64,000 nucleotides of DNA from Chloroflexi bacterium HGW-Chloroflexi-6 (GCA_002840685.1 PHBU01000011.1:124001-188000); one strand, 5' to 3'; shown: positions 43,446-52,445, counted from the first letter of the stretch. The notes: a model not told the origin generated them from the letters alone. Translations and numbers: made by a program.

Positions 43446-44924
43446 CTACTGACCCAAACCAAGCGCGGGCTGGCAATAAAGCTGTGTCCAGCGCTCATAG
43501 CGCACTGTGCAGGTTGGGCGCTCAGGGTTGGCGATTGCCAGAGCCTGCGGAAAAGGATAGGAACCGGGTATCTTGAGCCTGGGATAAGTTGTTTGGAGGG
43601 TTTCAAGGTACCAGGGAAAGTGCAATAAATCGCCCGCCACGATGATCAGATCTGGGCGCTGCCCGAGAGCAAAATGGAAATACCAAAGCGCAAAAACAGC
43701 CTGGTCGCCTTCGGCAACAATCAGTGCATTGGCCGGAACCGTGGTAAGGATCTGATCTCCGAATTCTTCTGCGCGCAAGTCGGCCGAGGCATCGACCTGC
43801 GGCCAGTTCATACCGGCCTGCCAAAATATAAAAAGCAGGAAGAAAATTCCAATCCAGCCGGCTGCGTGCGGCCAGCGTTCGGAAACGATTTCCGACAACC
43901 AGTGCAGACCGACCCCGACCCAGAGCGCAAAAGACAAAAGCGCCGGCAAAAGATAGAGAAAAGAGTCGCTAGTGGTATAGATGAGCGCAAAAACAATCGA
44001 ACCGAAGGAAATCCAGAGCAGGCTGCGCTGCAAGCCAACCGACAATCTGCCGCTGACCAGGCCCGTCAGGCCGAGCACCAAACCGGGCAAGCCGAACTGG
44101 CCCCAGAGCAGGGCTGCGATCGCTGAAACGCGCTCCAACAGGGCGGGCAGCGGCAGGAGAGCCAACTGTCCGCGGTAGAGCTGGGCCGATACCAGCCAGA
44201 AAAAGCCATCTAGTGAAGCGGGATTGCCCCAGTTGAGGGGCGGGTCGCTCAGGGCAGACAGTGGCAAGATCAGGTAAACCAAGCTCCCCAACGCCAGCCC
44301 AACCAGCCGCAGGGAGAGCCGGGAAAGATCCGGCCGCCAGCTGCGAAAAGTCACGCCCAGCACAACCGGCAAGAGCAGCAAACTGGTCAGGTGGTTGCCG
44401 AGAGACACTCCGAGCGCCAGGCCTGACAACAGGTCAGATCTCCATTCTGTTGCATGAGCCGGAAGCAATCCAAAAGACAGGAATAAGAGCAGTACAACAA
44501 AAAAAATGTGCAGGGTGTAAACTTCGGCGATCAAGGCCTGGGACCAAAACAAGGGAGCCAAACCCAGGGCATAGCCTGCTGCCAGCGCCGCCAGCTCCTC
44601 CAGCCAGGAGTCAGAGCCAGACAGGCGCTGTTTCGCCAGGAAATAAGCCAAAAGCGCCGCCAGGGCCGCCGCACCAGCCGAGAGCAGATTGGTACGATAA
44701 GCCAGTGAACCAACGGGCAATAATTGGAACAGGCGCGCCAGGAGCAGGTAAGTCGGGTATCCGCTTGGGTGCGCCACGCCGCCTGTTGCTGCCGCAGTAA
44801 TTAAGTCGCCGCCATCCGCGCCAAAATGGGCCCAGGTCAGGCCGGGGGCCAGACTGGCCAGATAAACACCCAGCAGCGAAGCAAGCAACAACACAGGCGG
44901 AATGAGGCTCTTATATCTTTTCAT
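43446..44924 (-). CDS. DUF2723-family membrane protein (putative protein or lipid glycosyltransferase)
   Basis: A 492-residue protein with about 10-11 membrane helices. It opens with the DUF2723 signature: APGLTWAHFGADGGDLITAA, then GGVAHPSGYPTYLLLARLF. This family is related to GT-C enzymes (oligosaccharyl- or mannosyl-transferase fold), where acidic residues after the first helix take part in catalysis; D36 and D40 fit this place. It would use a polyprenyl-linked sugar on the outer face of the membrane. It lies between the BY-kinase and the two-repeat secreted protein on the same strand. Substrate unknown. Confidence 0.8.
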   Translation of the reverse strand: MKRYKSLIPPVLLLASLLGVYLASLAPGLTWAHFGADGGDLITAAATGGVAHPSGYPTYLLLARLFQLLPVGSLAYRTNLLSAGAAALAALLAYFLAKQRLSGSDSWLEELAALAAGYALGLAPLFWSQALIAEVYTLHIFFVVLLLFLSFGLLPAHATEWRSDLLSGLALGVSLGNHLTSLLLLPVVLGVTFRSWRPDLSRLSLRLVGLALGSLVYLILPLSALSDPPLNWGNPASLDGFFWLVSAQLYRGQLALLPLPALLERVSAIAALLWGQFGLPGLVLGLTGLVSGRLSVGLQRSLLWISFGSIVFALIYTTSDSFLYLLPALLSFALWVGVGLHWLSEIVSERWPHAAGWIGIFFLLFIFWQAGMNWPQVDASADLRAEEFGDQILTTVPANALIVAEGDQAVFALWYFHFALGQRPDLIIVAGDLLHFPWYLETLQTTYPRLKIPGSYPFPQALAIANPERPTCTVRYERWTQLYCQPALGLGQ

Positions 44925-44935
44925 GGGAAAGAAGA

Positions 44936-44965
44936 ACAGGATGGAGGTTTACACCTCCATCCTGT
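44936..44965. terminator. 13-bp hairpin between secreted-protein gene and DUF2723 gene
   Basis: ACAGGATGGAGGT (44936-44948) pairs perfectly with ACCTCCATCCTGT (44953-44965), leaving a TTAC loop. On the minus strand it follows the stop of 44991-46076 and is followed by TTCTTCTTTCCC and the ATG of the DUF2723 gene. The T-run is weak, so partial termination or attenuation between the two genes is more likely than a full stop. Confidence 0.55.
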
Positions 44966-44990
44966 CATAGTGTCATACGGCAAGCAAAAC

Positions 44991-46076
44991 TTAACGTCCG
45001 GCCGGGGTGTAGATAGCCGTGAAATCAACCAGCTTGGCGCAAGCCAGACCATCTGCAGTCGTGGTATTGAGGGGAACCCAGGGCGGGGTCACATCATCCA
45101 AATCATCCTGATAATAGTAAATGGTCATCTCCTTGCCGGGTCGCGCTGCAAAGCAGATTTCCCATTCACCTTCTTCCTCAACCTTGTTCATCTGTTCTTT
45201 CAGGTCGGCATCACGGTAGTGAATAACGTGGCACCCGGGGAAGTAGAGCAGATTGCCCTGATCTGTTCCGGGGAAAGGCACAGTCTCGGTATCTTCTTCC
45301 GGATAGGCCACATAAACATCATTGGAGAGCCCGTCCACTTTGTAAATCGCCCGGATGATGCAAACACCACCCACGGCATAGGTGCCTGATTCAGAAAAAG
45401 AAATGCTGGCAGGAGGCGGAAGAACCGAGCCGCCCACGCCGCCCGGGAAGAGCGGATTGGCGCCAGCTTCTTCGGAACCCGGTCGCGGTTTGAGCTTCCC
45501 GGCCGGCATGTAGACACCGGTATACGGGGCGGTCGAGCAGATCAGACGGCCATTATCTTCGAGGTTGCTTGTGATCTCTGCCCAAACAGGTGATCCGTTC
45601 GCCGGGGTGTCGAGATAATAGTACATGCGCATTTCAAAATCCGGGTTGGCGCCGAAGCAAACCTTGGTGCTGGCATCTTCGGTCAACATGGGGTTGACAA
45701 CCTTGTCCTGTTTGTAATGGACAAAATGACAGCCTGGGAAGAACAACTCACCTTCGCCGGAGAAAGGCACTTTGGTGGATTCTTCAAGCGGAATTTCAGC
45801 ATCCGCGTCGATTTTGAGCTTTTTGGTGCCGTCCGGATCTTTGAAGTCAACTTCAAACAAGCAGACACCTCCCACGTTATACAGGCCATCTTCGGTAATG
45901 GTGTATTTCGCGGCAAGCGGGGCATTGTCAATGTTGGCCGGGATCAAGGGCGAATACAAAACCGGATCACTGGCAGCCGGCTGGAACATGCCAGCCCAAG
46001 CCGGGCCGGTGCGCGCCAGTCCAATTACGGAAAGTGTAATGGCCAAAACAAGAAAAATCTGGAAATATTTTTTCAT
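44991..46076 (-). CDS. Secreted protein with two tandem ~130-residue repeats
   Basis: A 361-residue protein with a signal peptide (FQIFLVLAITLSVIGLARTG). Two repeats follow, each with the order: YNVGGVCLFEVDF / YAVGGVCIIRAIY; VPFSGEGELFFPGCHFVHYK / VPFPGTDQGNLLYFPGCHVI; KVCFGANPDFEMRMYYYLDT / EICFAARPGKEMTIYYYQDD; ICSTAPYTGVYMPAGK / ACAKLVDFTAIYTPAGR. Each repeat has four Cys at matching places, probably disulfide-bonded. I do not recognise the family. A GGAGG ribosome site lies before the ATG. It sits between the DUF4012 gene and the DUF2723 gene, all on the same strand. Confidence 0.8.
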   Translation of the reverse strand: MKKYFQIFLVLAITLSVIGLARTGPAWAGMFQPAASDPVLYSPLIPANIDNAPLAAKYTITEDGLYNVGGVCLFEVDFKDPDGTKKLKIDADAEIPLEESTKVPFSGEGELFFPGCHFVHYKQDKVVNPMLTEDASTKVCFGANPDFEMRMYYYLDTPANGSPVWAEITSNLEDNGRLICSTAPYTGVYMPAGKLKPRPGSEEAGANPLFPGGVGGSVLPPPASISFSESGTYAVGGVCIIRAIYKVDGLSNDVYVAYPEEDTETVPFPGTDQGNLLYFPGCHVIHYRDADLKEQMNKVEEEGEWEICFAARPGKEMTIYYYQDDLDDVTPPWVPLNTTTADGLACAKLVDFTAIYTPAGR

Positions 46077-46152
46077 GGTTTCCTCCTTGGGAAAATATTA
46101 ATTCTATTGTATCTACAAAAGCGCAAAGGCATCTTCGGATTTGTGCCGGATT

Positions 46153-48705
46153 TCAGGGCGCATAGAAGAAAACATCAAATTGCAAGTCGGTAAGCAGATT
46201 GGCCGGGTACATGATCGTATCCCCTTCGATGACCGCCGCATCCGGCACATGATAGAGCGCTGCTCCTGGCGGCAGGTGGATCCGAATCACGAGCGGGACG
46301 GCACCGGTGCCGGGTTGCTTCTGAACGCGCAGGCGATAAGCCAACAGTCCGCTCTCCGGCTGCTGCTGGATGACACTCACGGGCAGGCCAAAGCGCATCA
46401 TGGTTGTTTGCGAATGACCGCCCGGAATCACCTTAAGCGTGCCAAAAGCCTGCACTCCCTCGATTTCCTCATCGTCAAGAATATCCACCTGGGGAGGGAC
46501 ACTTAGGTAATTTAACATCCAATTGGCAGGGATAAATTGGGCGATCGAATCGATCAGGCTAGTGCTTTGAGGCTTATAGATGCGCGTATAAGTCCAATAG
46601 CAATCGTTGATAGGATAATATTTCAAGTTTTCAATGGAAGACTTGCCCCACTGGGTGCAGGTAAACATCTCAGGAGCATTGTTGAGGTGGGTGATCGACA
46701 GGGTGGCAGAGGGCGCCACTAGCGAGCGCAGATCGACTTCGTACTCAAGACTGGTTTCGACCAGGGCGCTGGTTTTGTTGAAACCAATATTGGCATCGGC
46801 CACCATCAGGAAGTCAGCTTCACCCGGGCGCACAGCCCCGTCCCAACCCTGGCGGGCAAGGTAATCCGCCAGGACAGGGTTATCCACCTGCACCAACAGG
46901 TTGCGTTCATTCAAGGCTGCCAGCATGGCATCAGAAAGCCGCTCCCAGCCAACCTCGCCGCTTAATAGTTTGCTCAACAGAACGCTGGCAATATCGTTTA
47001 AGAAATTCTTATATTCCCATTCTGGGTTGGCCAGATCTTCCGGGGAGGGTTGCTTGGCGGCGCGCATGTAGGTGATGACATTGTCCGCGTTGATGAGAGT
47101 CGTTTCGCCCGGCAGCTGAATCGGCCCGGTGGCGCGCAGAAGCTGGACCAGGAAATGCTGATCGAAAGCAATTACGCCATCGACCGAATGGTCGCTGACA
47201 TACGAATACAACTGCTCGGCATACAAAGCTGTGGTGGGATAGTTCGTGAACCAGGTGGTGTCGCGAAAGATCAAAACCGGGCTGTTCATGTAATGAGACA
47301 ATTGCCAAGGTGCCGCCGGGTAAGGTCTGTCCCAGTCTTCCAAATAGCCGGAGTTTTTGAAAACCGGATTAACAATGCTGCCATCTTGAATCAGGATGAC
47401 GCCCGCAGCAGTAATAAAACCGCCGGTCGGGCGCAGTTCGTCTTCGTTCTGGGCCAAAAGCAGGTAGGTTTTGGGGCCGTCACTGGATGCGCCCATGGCG
47501 CGCGGCATCTCGATCGCCAGGGTCAGGCCATCCGACATGAGCGCAACCAGCGGGTCGAGTTCATCCACGAGCAGGTTGCGGACACGCGGCGAGAGAAGCT
47601 CCGGCTGTAAACGTGCCCGCGCGGCTGTAGCCCGCTCCAGTTCCTGGCGGGCTTCAACCAGTCCTGGCCCGGCCTGCTTGAGGAGTTTCACCAGCTGGGC
47701 CGGGGTCAGGCTATCGAGGGCGTCCTTTTCAAGAAACGGCGCGAGACTCTGGGCGGAGATATCCGCCGCCGCCAGCAGGGCATCAGCATACTCGACAAGT
47801 TCCCGGCTATATTGCAGTTCGCCGCCGTATTCAGGGACCCACGTCAGCCATGAGCCCAGCCAGAGATAGGGTTCGACCTCGGCTTTAAGAACCAGAAAAT
47901 CCGCTCGCACCGTTGTCAGGGCTGGCCCGGCCTGGCGCGCGCGTTCAAGATTACCTGCGGAGGAAGTGATGATGCCTTGCAGTTCGACAACACCCTGGCG
48001 CAACTGGAGAGCTTGCCCGTAGACCCGGCGGACTTTTAATCCACCAAGTGTCAGCAAGCCTGCCAATAGCAAGAAAAATACCAGCGTCACCCAGCGCCAG
48101 ACAGGCGAACTTCGTTTTTTGAGCCGGGGTGAGTCTTTCGTTGGCGCAAGCAGTTCGCGCCCGTCAGGGCAAATTACTGCGGGCCGGGACAGCGACTTGG
48201 CCAAGTAGGCCTCACGAGCCAGGATGGAAACCAGCAGCCTTTGCAAACCTTTGCGGTGCCAATCGCTGAGTGTGCTGTGCGGGGCAATCTCGGGTTCGTC
48301 TGCTACGAGTTTATAGGCATTTTTTTCATCCAATGAAAGCGCGTTTACAGGCTTGTCGTAGGCAAACAGCAAAATGGCTGTGTCGATCCGACCCCAGGCC
48401 TCGCGCAAGGAGGCGGGCAGCGGCACGCCATGTAGAATGGGCGCAAAATACTGGGCAGCCAGCAGGCCAAACTCTCCCCAACGCGTGTCCAGGCGTTTGC
48501 CCTGGCGCGGCGGGATAGCGGGCATCGACTCAACAAACAGGCCTGAAATCGCCCTGACAAGCCGCAATCCAGGTGCATCGGATACGCCTTCCTCCTGGAT
48601 CGCCATCAAGCTTTGGGCCCAGGGATGTGCATCCAGACGTTCAGGATGCACGCTGTTCTCGAGAATAAATTTTAAGGCTTCGAGCTGTGGATTTTCAGAC
48701 GGCAT
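46153..48705 (-). CDS. DUF4012 membrane protein in the lasso operon
   Basis: An 850-residue protein when started at MPSENPQLEALKF (48705), which fits a GGAA site and avoids an arginine-rich head present if the frame is opened at 48882. The N-terminal about 190 residues are helical and cytoplasmic with no family I recognise. One membrane helix follows (WRWVTLVFFLLLAGLLTLGG, near 205). The rest matches DUF4012: TYLLLAQNEDELRPTGGFIT, GVILIQDGSI, DRPYPAAPWQLSHYMNSPVL, TYMRAAKQPSPED. DUF4012 proteins occur in polysaccharide clusters but have no proven function. It starts 28 nt after the B2 stop, so it is read with the lasso genes. Confidence 0.8.
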   Translation of the reverse strand: MPSENPQLEALKFILENSVHPERLDAHPWAQSLMAIQEEGVSDAPGLRLVRAISGLFVESMPAIPPRQGKRLDTRWGEFGLLAAQYFAPILHGVPLPASLREAWGRIDTAILLFAYDKPVNALSLDEKNAYKLVADEPEIAPHSTLSDWHRKGLQRLLVSILAREAYLAKSLSRPAVICPDGRELLAPTKDSPRLKKRSSPVWRWVTLVFFLLLAGLLTLGGLKVRRVYGQALQLRQGVVELQGIITSSAGNLERARQAGPALTTVRADFLVLKAEVEPYLWLGSWLTWVPEYGGELQYSRELVEYADALLAAADISAQSLAPFLEKDALDSLTPAQLVKLLKQAGPGLVEARQELERATAARARLQPELLSPRVRNLLVDELDPLVALMSDGLTLAIEMPRAMGASSDGPKTYLLLAQNEDELRPTGGFITAAGVILIQDGSIVNPVFKNSGYLEDWDRPYPAAPWQLSHYMNSPVLIFRDTTWFTNYPTTALYAEQLYSYVSDHSVDGVIAFDQHFLVQLLRATGPIQLPGETTLINADNVITYMRAAKQPSPEDLANPEWEYKNFLNDIASVLLSKLLSGEVGWERLSDAMLAALNERNLLVQVDNPVLADYLARQGWDGAVRPGEADFLMVADANIGFNKTSALVETSLEYEVDLRSLVAPSATLSITHLNNAPEMFTCTQWGKSSIENLKYYPINDCYWTYTRIYKPQSTSLIDSIAQFIPANWMLNYLSVPPQVDILDDEEIEGVQAFGTLKVIPGGHSQTTMMRFGLPVSVIQQQPESGLLAYRLRVQKQPGTGAVPLVIRIHLPPGAALYHVPDAAVIEGDTIMYPANLLTDLQFDVFFYAP

Positions 48706-48733
48706 AACGCGGTTCCGATGATAAATGTGAAGT

Positions 48734-49213
48734 TCAGTCTTTGGCAAACGGTAAATTCGAACCAGCCCAGGCGGGTGTGAGGCGGCTAAAGCGTTGGGCC
48801 ACATCTGGCGTTTCGCCCACCGGCAGATCACCGATTTCGACCCAGGCATGGGCAGACAACCCCGAGTCAACTTTATGGGCACCGATATGTAAGGCAGAGA
48901 CGATGCCGCGGCGCGCCAGCATCCAGCGCAAGGTGAGGGCGCGCGGCAAACACGTCATCGGCAGGGGATATAGACGGGATGCCAGTTCAACCAGGCGGTA
49001 CAAGCGTTCAGCCCATTCAAAAATCCCAAGCGGCAACGCAGCGCCGGATCCGGTCTGGCGCGAAGGAATTTCCAGGCGTTCGGCGCTGAAAAGGCGCAAA
49101 GCCAGCGCGAAAAAGAACAGCCCCAACCAGGCTTCGGCCAGGGCCAGCCAATCCAGCAGGGATAATTTTCGAGCCAGTAAAATCCTACGATGTAGCGTAT
49201 TCCAAAAGACCAT
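48734..49213 (-). CDS. Lasso peptide B2 protease (transglutaminase-like), cluster 2
   Basis: A 159-residue protein of the transglutaminase-like B2 family that removes the leader peptide. The start at 49213 (MVFWNTLHRR) has a GGTGG site and gives a normal B2 length; the frame opens at 49276. A hydrophobic helix region (LALAEAWLGLFFFALALRLF) is followed by the catalytic set: C88 in MTCLPRALTLRWMLARRG, H122 in LSAHAWVEIGD and D129. It overlaps the B1 gene by 29 nt. This is the only B2 I found in the window, so it may also serve cluster 1. Confidence 0.88.
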   Translation of the reverse strand: MVFWNTLHRRILLARKLSLLDWLALAEAWLGLFFFALALRLFSAERLEIPSRQTGSGAALPLGIFEWAERLYRLVELASRLYPLPMTCLPRALTLRWMLARRGIVSALHIGAHKVDSGLSAHAWVEIGDLPVGETPDVAQRFSRLTPAWAGSNLPFAKD

Positions 49214-49466
49214 TTTCCACCAGGTCAGCAACCAGTTCAAGCAGGTCCCGCTCCAACTCAGGCGCGGCGACTTCATATTCTTTCAATAAGCTATTATACG
49301 TCATGCGCAGCGTTTGACCGGCGCCAAGCAAATCCCACAGACGCGTTCCGACTTCCTGCAAAAGATAATACTTGCTGTTGCGGGTATTAAGCAGAAAAGC
49401 ATCTTCACCCACCACCGAGAAGGTGACGTGAGGCGGGATGGTTAAAAAGGTTTCCAGGATTAGCAT
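49185..49466 (-). CDS. Lasso peptide B1 protein (PqqD-like RRE), cluster 2
   Basis: A 93-residue PqqD-like protein. The winged-helix pattern is GEDAFLLNTRNSKYYLLQE followed by VGTRLWDLLGAGQTLRMTYN and a helical end (KEYEVAAPELERDLLELVAD). B1 proteins bind the conserved Y-x2-P-x-L motif of the leader and hand it to B2. It overlaps the kinase gene by 7 nt and the B2 gene by 29 nt, showing tight translational coupling. It is similar in layout to 28661-28957 of cluster 1. Confidence 0.9.
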   Translation of the reverse strand: MLILETFLTIPPHVTFSVVGEDAFLLNTRNSKYYLLQEVGTRLWDLLGAGQTLRMTYNSLLKEYEVAAPELERDLLELVADLVENGLLEYATS

Positions 49467-50329
49467 AAAGACTCGAGCATTTCCCGAACCAAGGGAAGCG
49501 CATCCCGACGGTGCGGGTATATTAATCGATAAGTAGGAATGTGTTGCGCTGCTAATACTGAAAATTCCAAATGCTTTGCCAGCAATTCCGGAGTAAATAA
49601 TCGTGTTCCTGCTGCATGGCTGAGCAAGGCTTGAACAGCTTGCGTACTCGAAAGCCTGTGTAATTCAGGGTTTTGATCGGGTTCAGCAGGCTCCAAAAGG
49701 CAGGCAAAACTCAAAGGAAGCAGTTCTGGAAGTCCAATCCATGGTTGGGACTCCATTGACAGTTTGAGCTGCGGAAAATGCGGCAGCGCCATAACTTTGA
49801 GCCCATTCATTTTTGTTGGCAGAATATCGTCAGCAACGCGCCGCCACCCAGAGTTTTGCGAAAAATAGGCAGCGAGAGTAGATTTTCCTAAACCTGATTC
49901 TCCAAGAAAGGCTGTGACTTTATCTCGAGTCATCACAGCGCTGGCATGCAAACTCCAAACACCACGTAGCGCCAATGCCAAAACTAATACCGGCCCGAGA
50001 ATAATCTCGCGATCAATTTGACTTAGTTCATCTTTTGAACCCAGCTTTCCGATCGTTTCTCCATGGGGGCTGACAAAGAACTCGCCGCCACCTTCAATCT
50101 TTAAGAGCATGCCCTGCGATGCAGCGTAAATTTCCACGCCGCGCTGTGCGCCGCCCACCCAGCCATTGGCACAAGAAATTATCTGTAATGATTCGTTTTC
50201 AGGAAATGATTGAGAAACGAACAAGGTAGCTTCGCCAACCGCTCGCGCATCGATTCGAAACGATGCCAACTCTTGGAAAGGTTGGGGAAAACAAAACCTC
50301 TCTCCAGCAAAGCAATAACTGTACATCAT
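49460..50329 (-). CDS. HprK-like kinase, lasso-associated, cluster 2
   Basis: A 289-residue protein with LHASAVMTRDKVTAFLGESG followed by the P-loop GLGKST (near residue 145) and VADDILPTK with the conserved DD. It is shorter than its cluster-1 counterpart (348 residues) but shares the order LHASAV-P-loop-DD. Related kinases phosphorylate the hydroxyl of a C-terminal Ser in precursors. The precursor in this operon ends WV, with no hydroxyl at the end, so its target may be an internal Ser/Thr, the partner precursor, or another molecule. It starts 58 nt after the precursor gene and ends overlapping B1 by 7 nt. Confidence 0.8.
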   Translation of the reverse strand: MMYSYCFAGERFCFPQPFQELASFRIDARAVGEATLFVSQSFPENESLQIISCANGWVGGAQRGVEIYAASQGMLLKIEGGGEFFVSPHGETIGKLGSKDELSQIDREIILGPVLVLALALRGVWSLHASAVMTRDKVTAFLGESGLGKSTLAAYFSQNSGWRRVADDILPTKMNGLKVMALPHFPQLKLSMESQPWIGLPELLPLSFACLLEPAEPDQNPELHRLSSTQAVQALLSHAAGTRLFTPELLAKHLEFSVLAAQHIPTYRLIYPHRRDALPLVREMLESLC

Positions 50330-50387
50330 CTACCCAGTCTTAAACTACATACAAAGGAAAGCAATTTCAAAAATAAGGCTTAAATTC

Positions 50388-50567
50388 CTATACCCAAATA
50401 AAGCGGTTCTCAGAGTCAATAGTATTGCCCGCAGACCCCCCCAGGGTTACGGTACGCAAATCACCCAAGTCAAATAAGTGTGGCTCGGAATAAACCTTAC
50501 GGAGCTTCTCCACATCGACAGAGATTGCATCGGTTAATAATTGTGTGTTAATAAAATGATCCGACAT
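50388..50567 (-). CDS. Lasso peptide precursor, cluster 2 (59 aa, Gly1-Asp9 ring predicted)
   Basis: A small gene of 59 residues, with a start that overlaps the cyclase stop by one base (TAATG). The leader carries Y26-x2-P29-x-L31-x3-G35 and T41 at position -2 of the cut. The core from residue 43 is GGSAGNTIDSENRFIWV, 17 residues, with Gly1 and Asp9 (D51) as ring partners; E53 at position 11 is outside the usual 7-9 range. The tail has bulky Arg, Phe, Ile and Trp that could act as steric plugs. Coupling to the cyclase gene and the following kinase, B1 and B2 genes makes the assignment secure. Confidence 0.9.
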   Translation of the reverse strand: MSDHFINTQLLTDAISVDVEKLRKVYSEPHLFDLGDLRTVTLGGSAGNTIDSENRFIWV

Positions 50568-52420
50568 TATGGTGCCTCATTGGAACAAAATGAACGAATT
50601 GAATGATGCCAAGCATCAAAAGATATGCAAGCCCAAAGTACTACATCTTCGCGCCTAAAATTACCAGAACTGAACAAGAGTTCAGACTGCTTTACCAGCC
50701 AATCGGAACGAACAAATTTGCGCCAAATTGCACCTGGATTTTGAATGCAATCCTGCAAAACCGTTTTCTTCATCTTAAACCCACGCAAAAATAATGAGTT
50801 AAAAGGAGTTGGCCTGTTACGCATACGAACTGCCTCCGGCAATATATCCTGCAAGGCAGTACGTAGAATGTATTTGTATAAGCCATGGTTGTAGAGTTGA
50901 TACCCTGGCAAACCCAAAACAAACTCAGCCAAGCGGCGATCCCGGTAAGGGCGGCGCAGTTCAAGGTTAAAGCGGGCAGCAAAAAAAGCTTCACTTGAGT
51001 AAAGGCTGGCTACCCACTTTCCAAGCAGACCAGAATATTGATCTTCAAAAGGAATATCTTTTTCACTCTTTTGGAACGCTTCGCAGGCCAAAGGCGTCAG
51101 CCAAGAAGGTAAAGACCGTCGACGGTGCAAATATCTGGTACCAAGCAGAGAATCCAGAAAACGCGTGCCAACCCGTTGCAGAATGCCCATCTTCAGTGTA
51201 GTGCGCCAACCCAAAGAACGGAGATGGGAAAACAAGTTCTGCCCAGCTTCCCACAACCTACCTTCGCCAACCAAATCAGCCAGCCAATTGACGCTAGCAC
51301 CATATAGCTGGTCTCCTCCCCCACCAGTCAACAAAACGCGCAAACCTTCCTGTTGCGCAATTTGATAAACTTGCTCGATGAGCGGCTGAAAAGGATTACC
51401 AGGAGGTTGGTTAAAATTCTGTTCCGCATTTTCAAAATCACTGAACGGCCCAAAATTATCACCTACGAATTGGATCGAATAGAGATTCGAATGCTTTTTG
51501 AGTGCTTCGATGTATGATCGTTCGTCGCAGTCGGCCAGTTCATCAAAAATATACGAAATAGTAGTCAGCGGTTGATGGGCTAAAATGCGTGCAGCCAGGC
51601 AAGCCACGGAACCCGAATCCAAGCCGCCACTCATCTGTACCCCAACCGGGGTTATAGAACGCATTCGGCAGCGAACACTGTTTTCCAACAGAACACGAAA
51701 CTCATCGGCATAATCAGCATCTGCCTTGCCACGCAACCTTTCAACCGGGTTTGGCTGCCAATAGCGCCACGAACGTGAACCGGAAGCTGTCACCAATATC
51801 CCATGAGCAGGCAACAATTCATAAACGTGCTTGAACAAGGTTTGCCCATCATGAGTGGCTTTCATCAAAAGCCGGTAAGGAAGCACATTTTCATTCAGCT
51901 CGGGCAACAAACCACCGGCGCTGGCAACTGCCCAAGGTTCGGAAGCCAGCACAAGCCGTGTACCATGCCAGGCGTAAAACAGGCTACGCTCCCCCAGCGC
52001 ATCACGAGCACAGAACAATTGGCCAAGGCTCTCATCCAAAATAACCATGGCAAAATCCCCAATAAGATGGTCAAGACAGGCGGTGCTCCAACGAGCATAG
52101 GAAGATAAAATCAGAGCAGCATCTGAAAGAGATTTCCCTACGGCGGGTTCCATACCCAATTCGATACAAAGCTCAACACGATTATCAAGCCTTCCATCCA
52201 AAACAATACTGAATGGCAAGCCGCTCAATTTCAAGGGCTGGCGCTCCCCTACCTCTTCAGGGGTTGTCCAAAAATGCCAGTGTCCCAACGCAACCCGATC
52301 TGTCAAGAGAATATCGCGTCCATCAGGCCCACGATGCTTCAGCGTTTGCATGGCGCGCTCGAATACGCCGGGATCAAGCGGCGTATTCGAGCATTCATAA
52401 ACCACTACAAAAGCACTCAT
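50567..52420 (-). CDS. Lasso peptide cyclase (asparagine synthetase-like, C protein), cluster 2
   Basis: A 617-residue asparagine-synthetase-like protein, with start taken at MSAFVVVYE (52420) because the frame head to 52468 is unlike the family. Position 2 is Ser, so no glutaminase nucleophile. The N-terminal domain has LKHRGPDGRDILL. The PP-loop is MSGGLDSGSVACLA near residue 260. It should activate core Asp9 and close the Gly1-Asp9 ring. It is the first gene of the operon C-A-K-B1-B2, an order in which the precursor comes second. About 95 nt separate it from the end of the giant protein gene. Confidence 0.88.
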   Translation of the reverse strand: MSAFVVVYECSNTPLDPGVFERAMQTLKHRGPDGRDILLTDRVALGHWHFWTTPEEVGERQPLKLSGLPFSIVLDGRLDNRVELCIELGMEPAVGKSLSDAALILSSYARWSTACLDHLIGDFAMVILDESLGQLFCARDALGERSLFYAWHGTRLVLASEPWAVASAGGLLPELNENVLPYRLLMKATHDGQTLFKHVYELLPAHGILVTASGSRSWRYWQPNPVERLRGKADADYADEFRVLLENSVRCRMRSITPVGVQMSGGLDSGSVACLAARILAHQPLTTISYIFDELADCDERSYIEALKKHSNLYSIQFVGDNFGPFSDFENAEQNFNQPPGNPFQPLIEQVYQIAQQEGLRVLLTGGGGDQLYGASVNWLADLVGEGRLWEAGQNLFSHLRSLGWRTTLKMGILQRVGTRFLDSLLGTRYLHRRRSLPSWLTPLACEAFQKSEKDIPFEDQYSGLLGKWVASLYSSEAFFAARFNLELRRPYRDRRLAEFVLGLPGYQLYNHGLYKYILRTALQDILPEAVRMRNRPTPFNSLFLRGFKMKKTVLQDCIQNPGAIWRKFVRSDWLVKQSELLFSSGNFRREDVVLWACISFDAWHHSIRSFCSNEAP

Positions 52421-52445
52421 GACAGTCTCTATTAATTTCATAATA

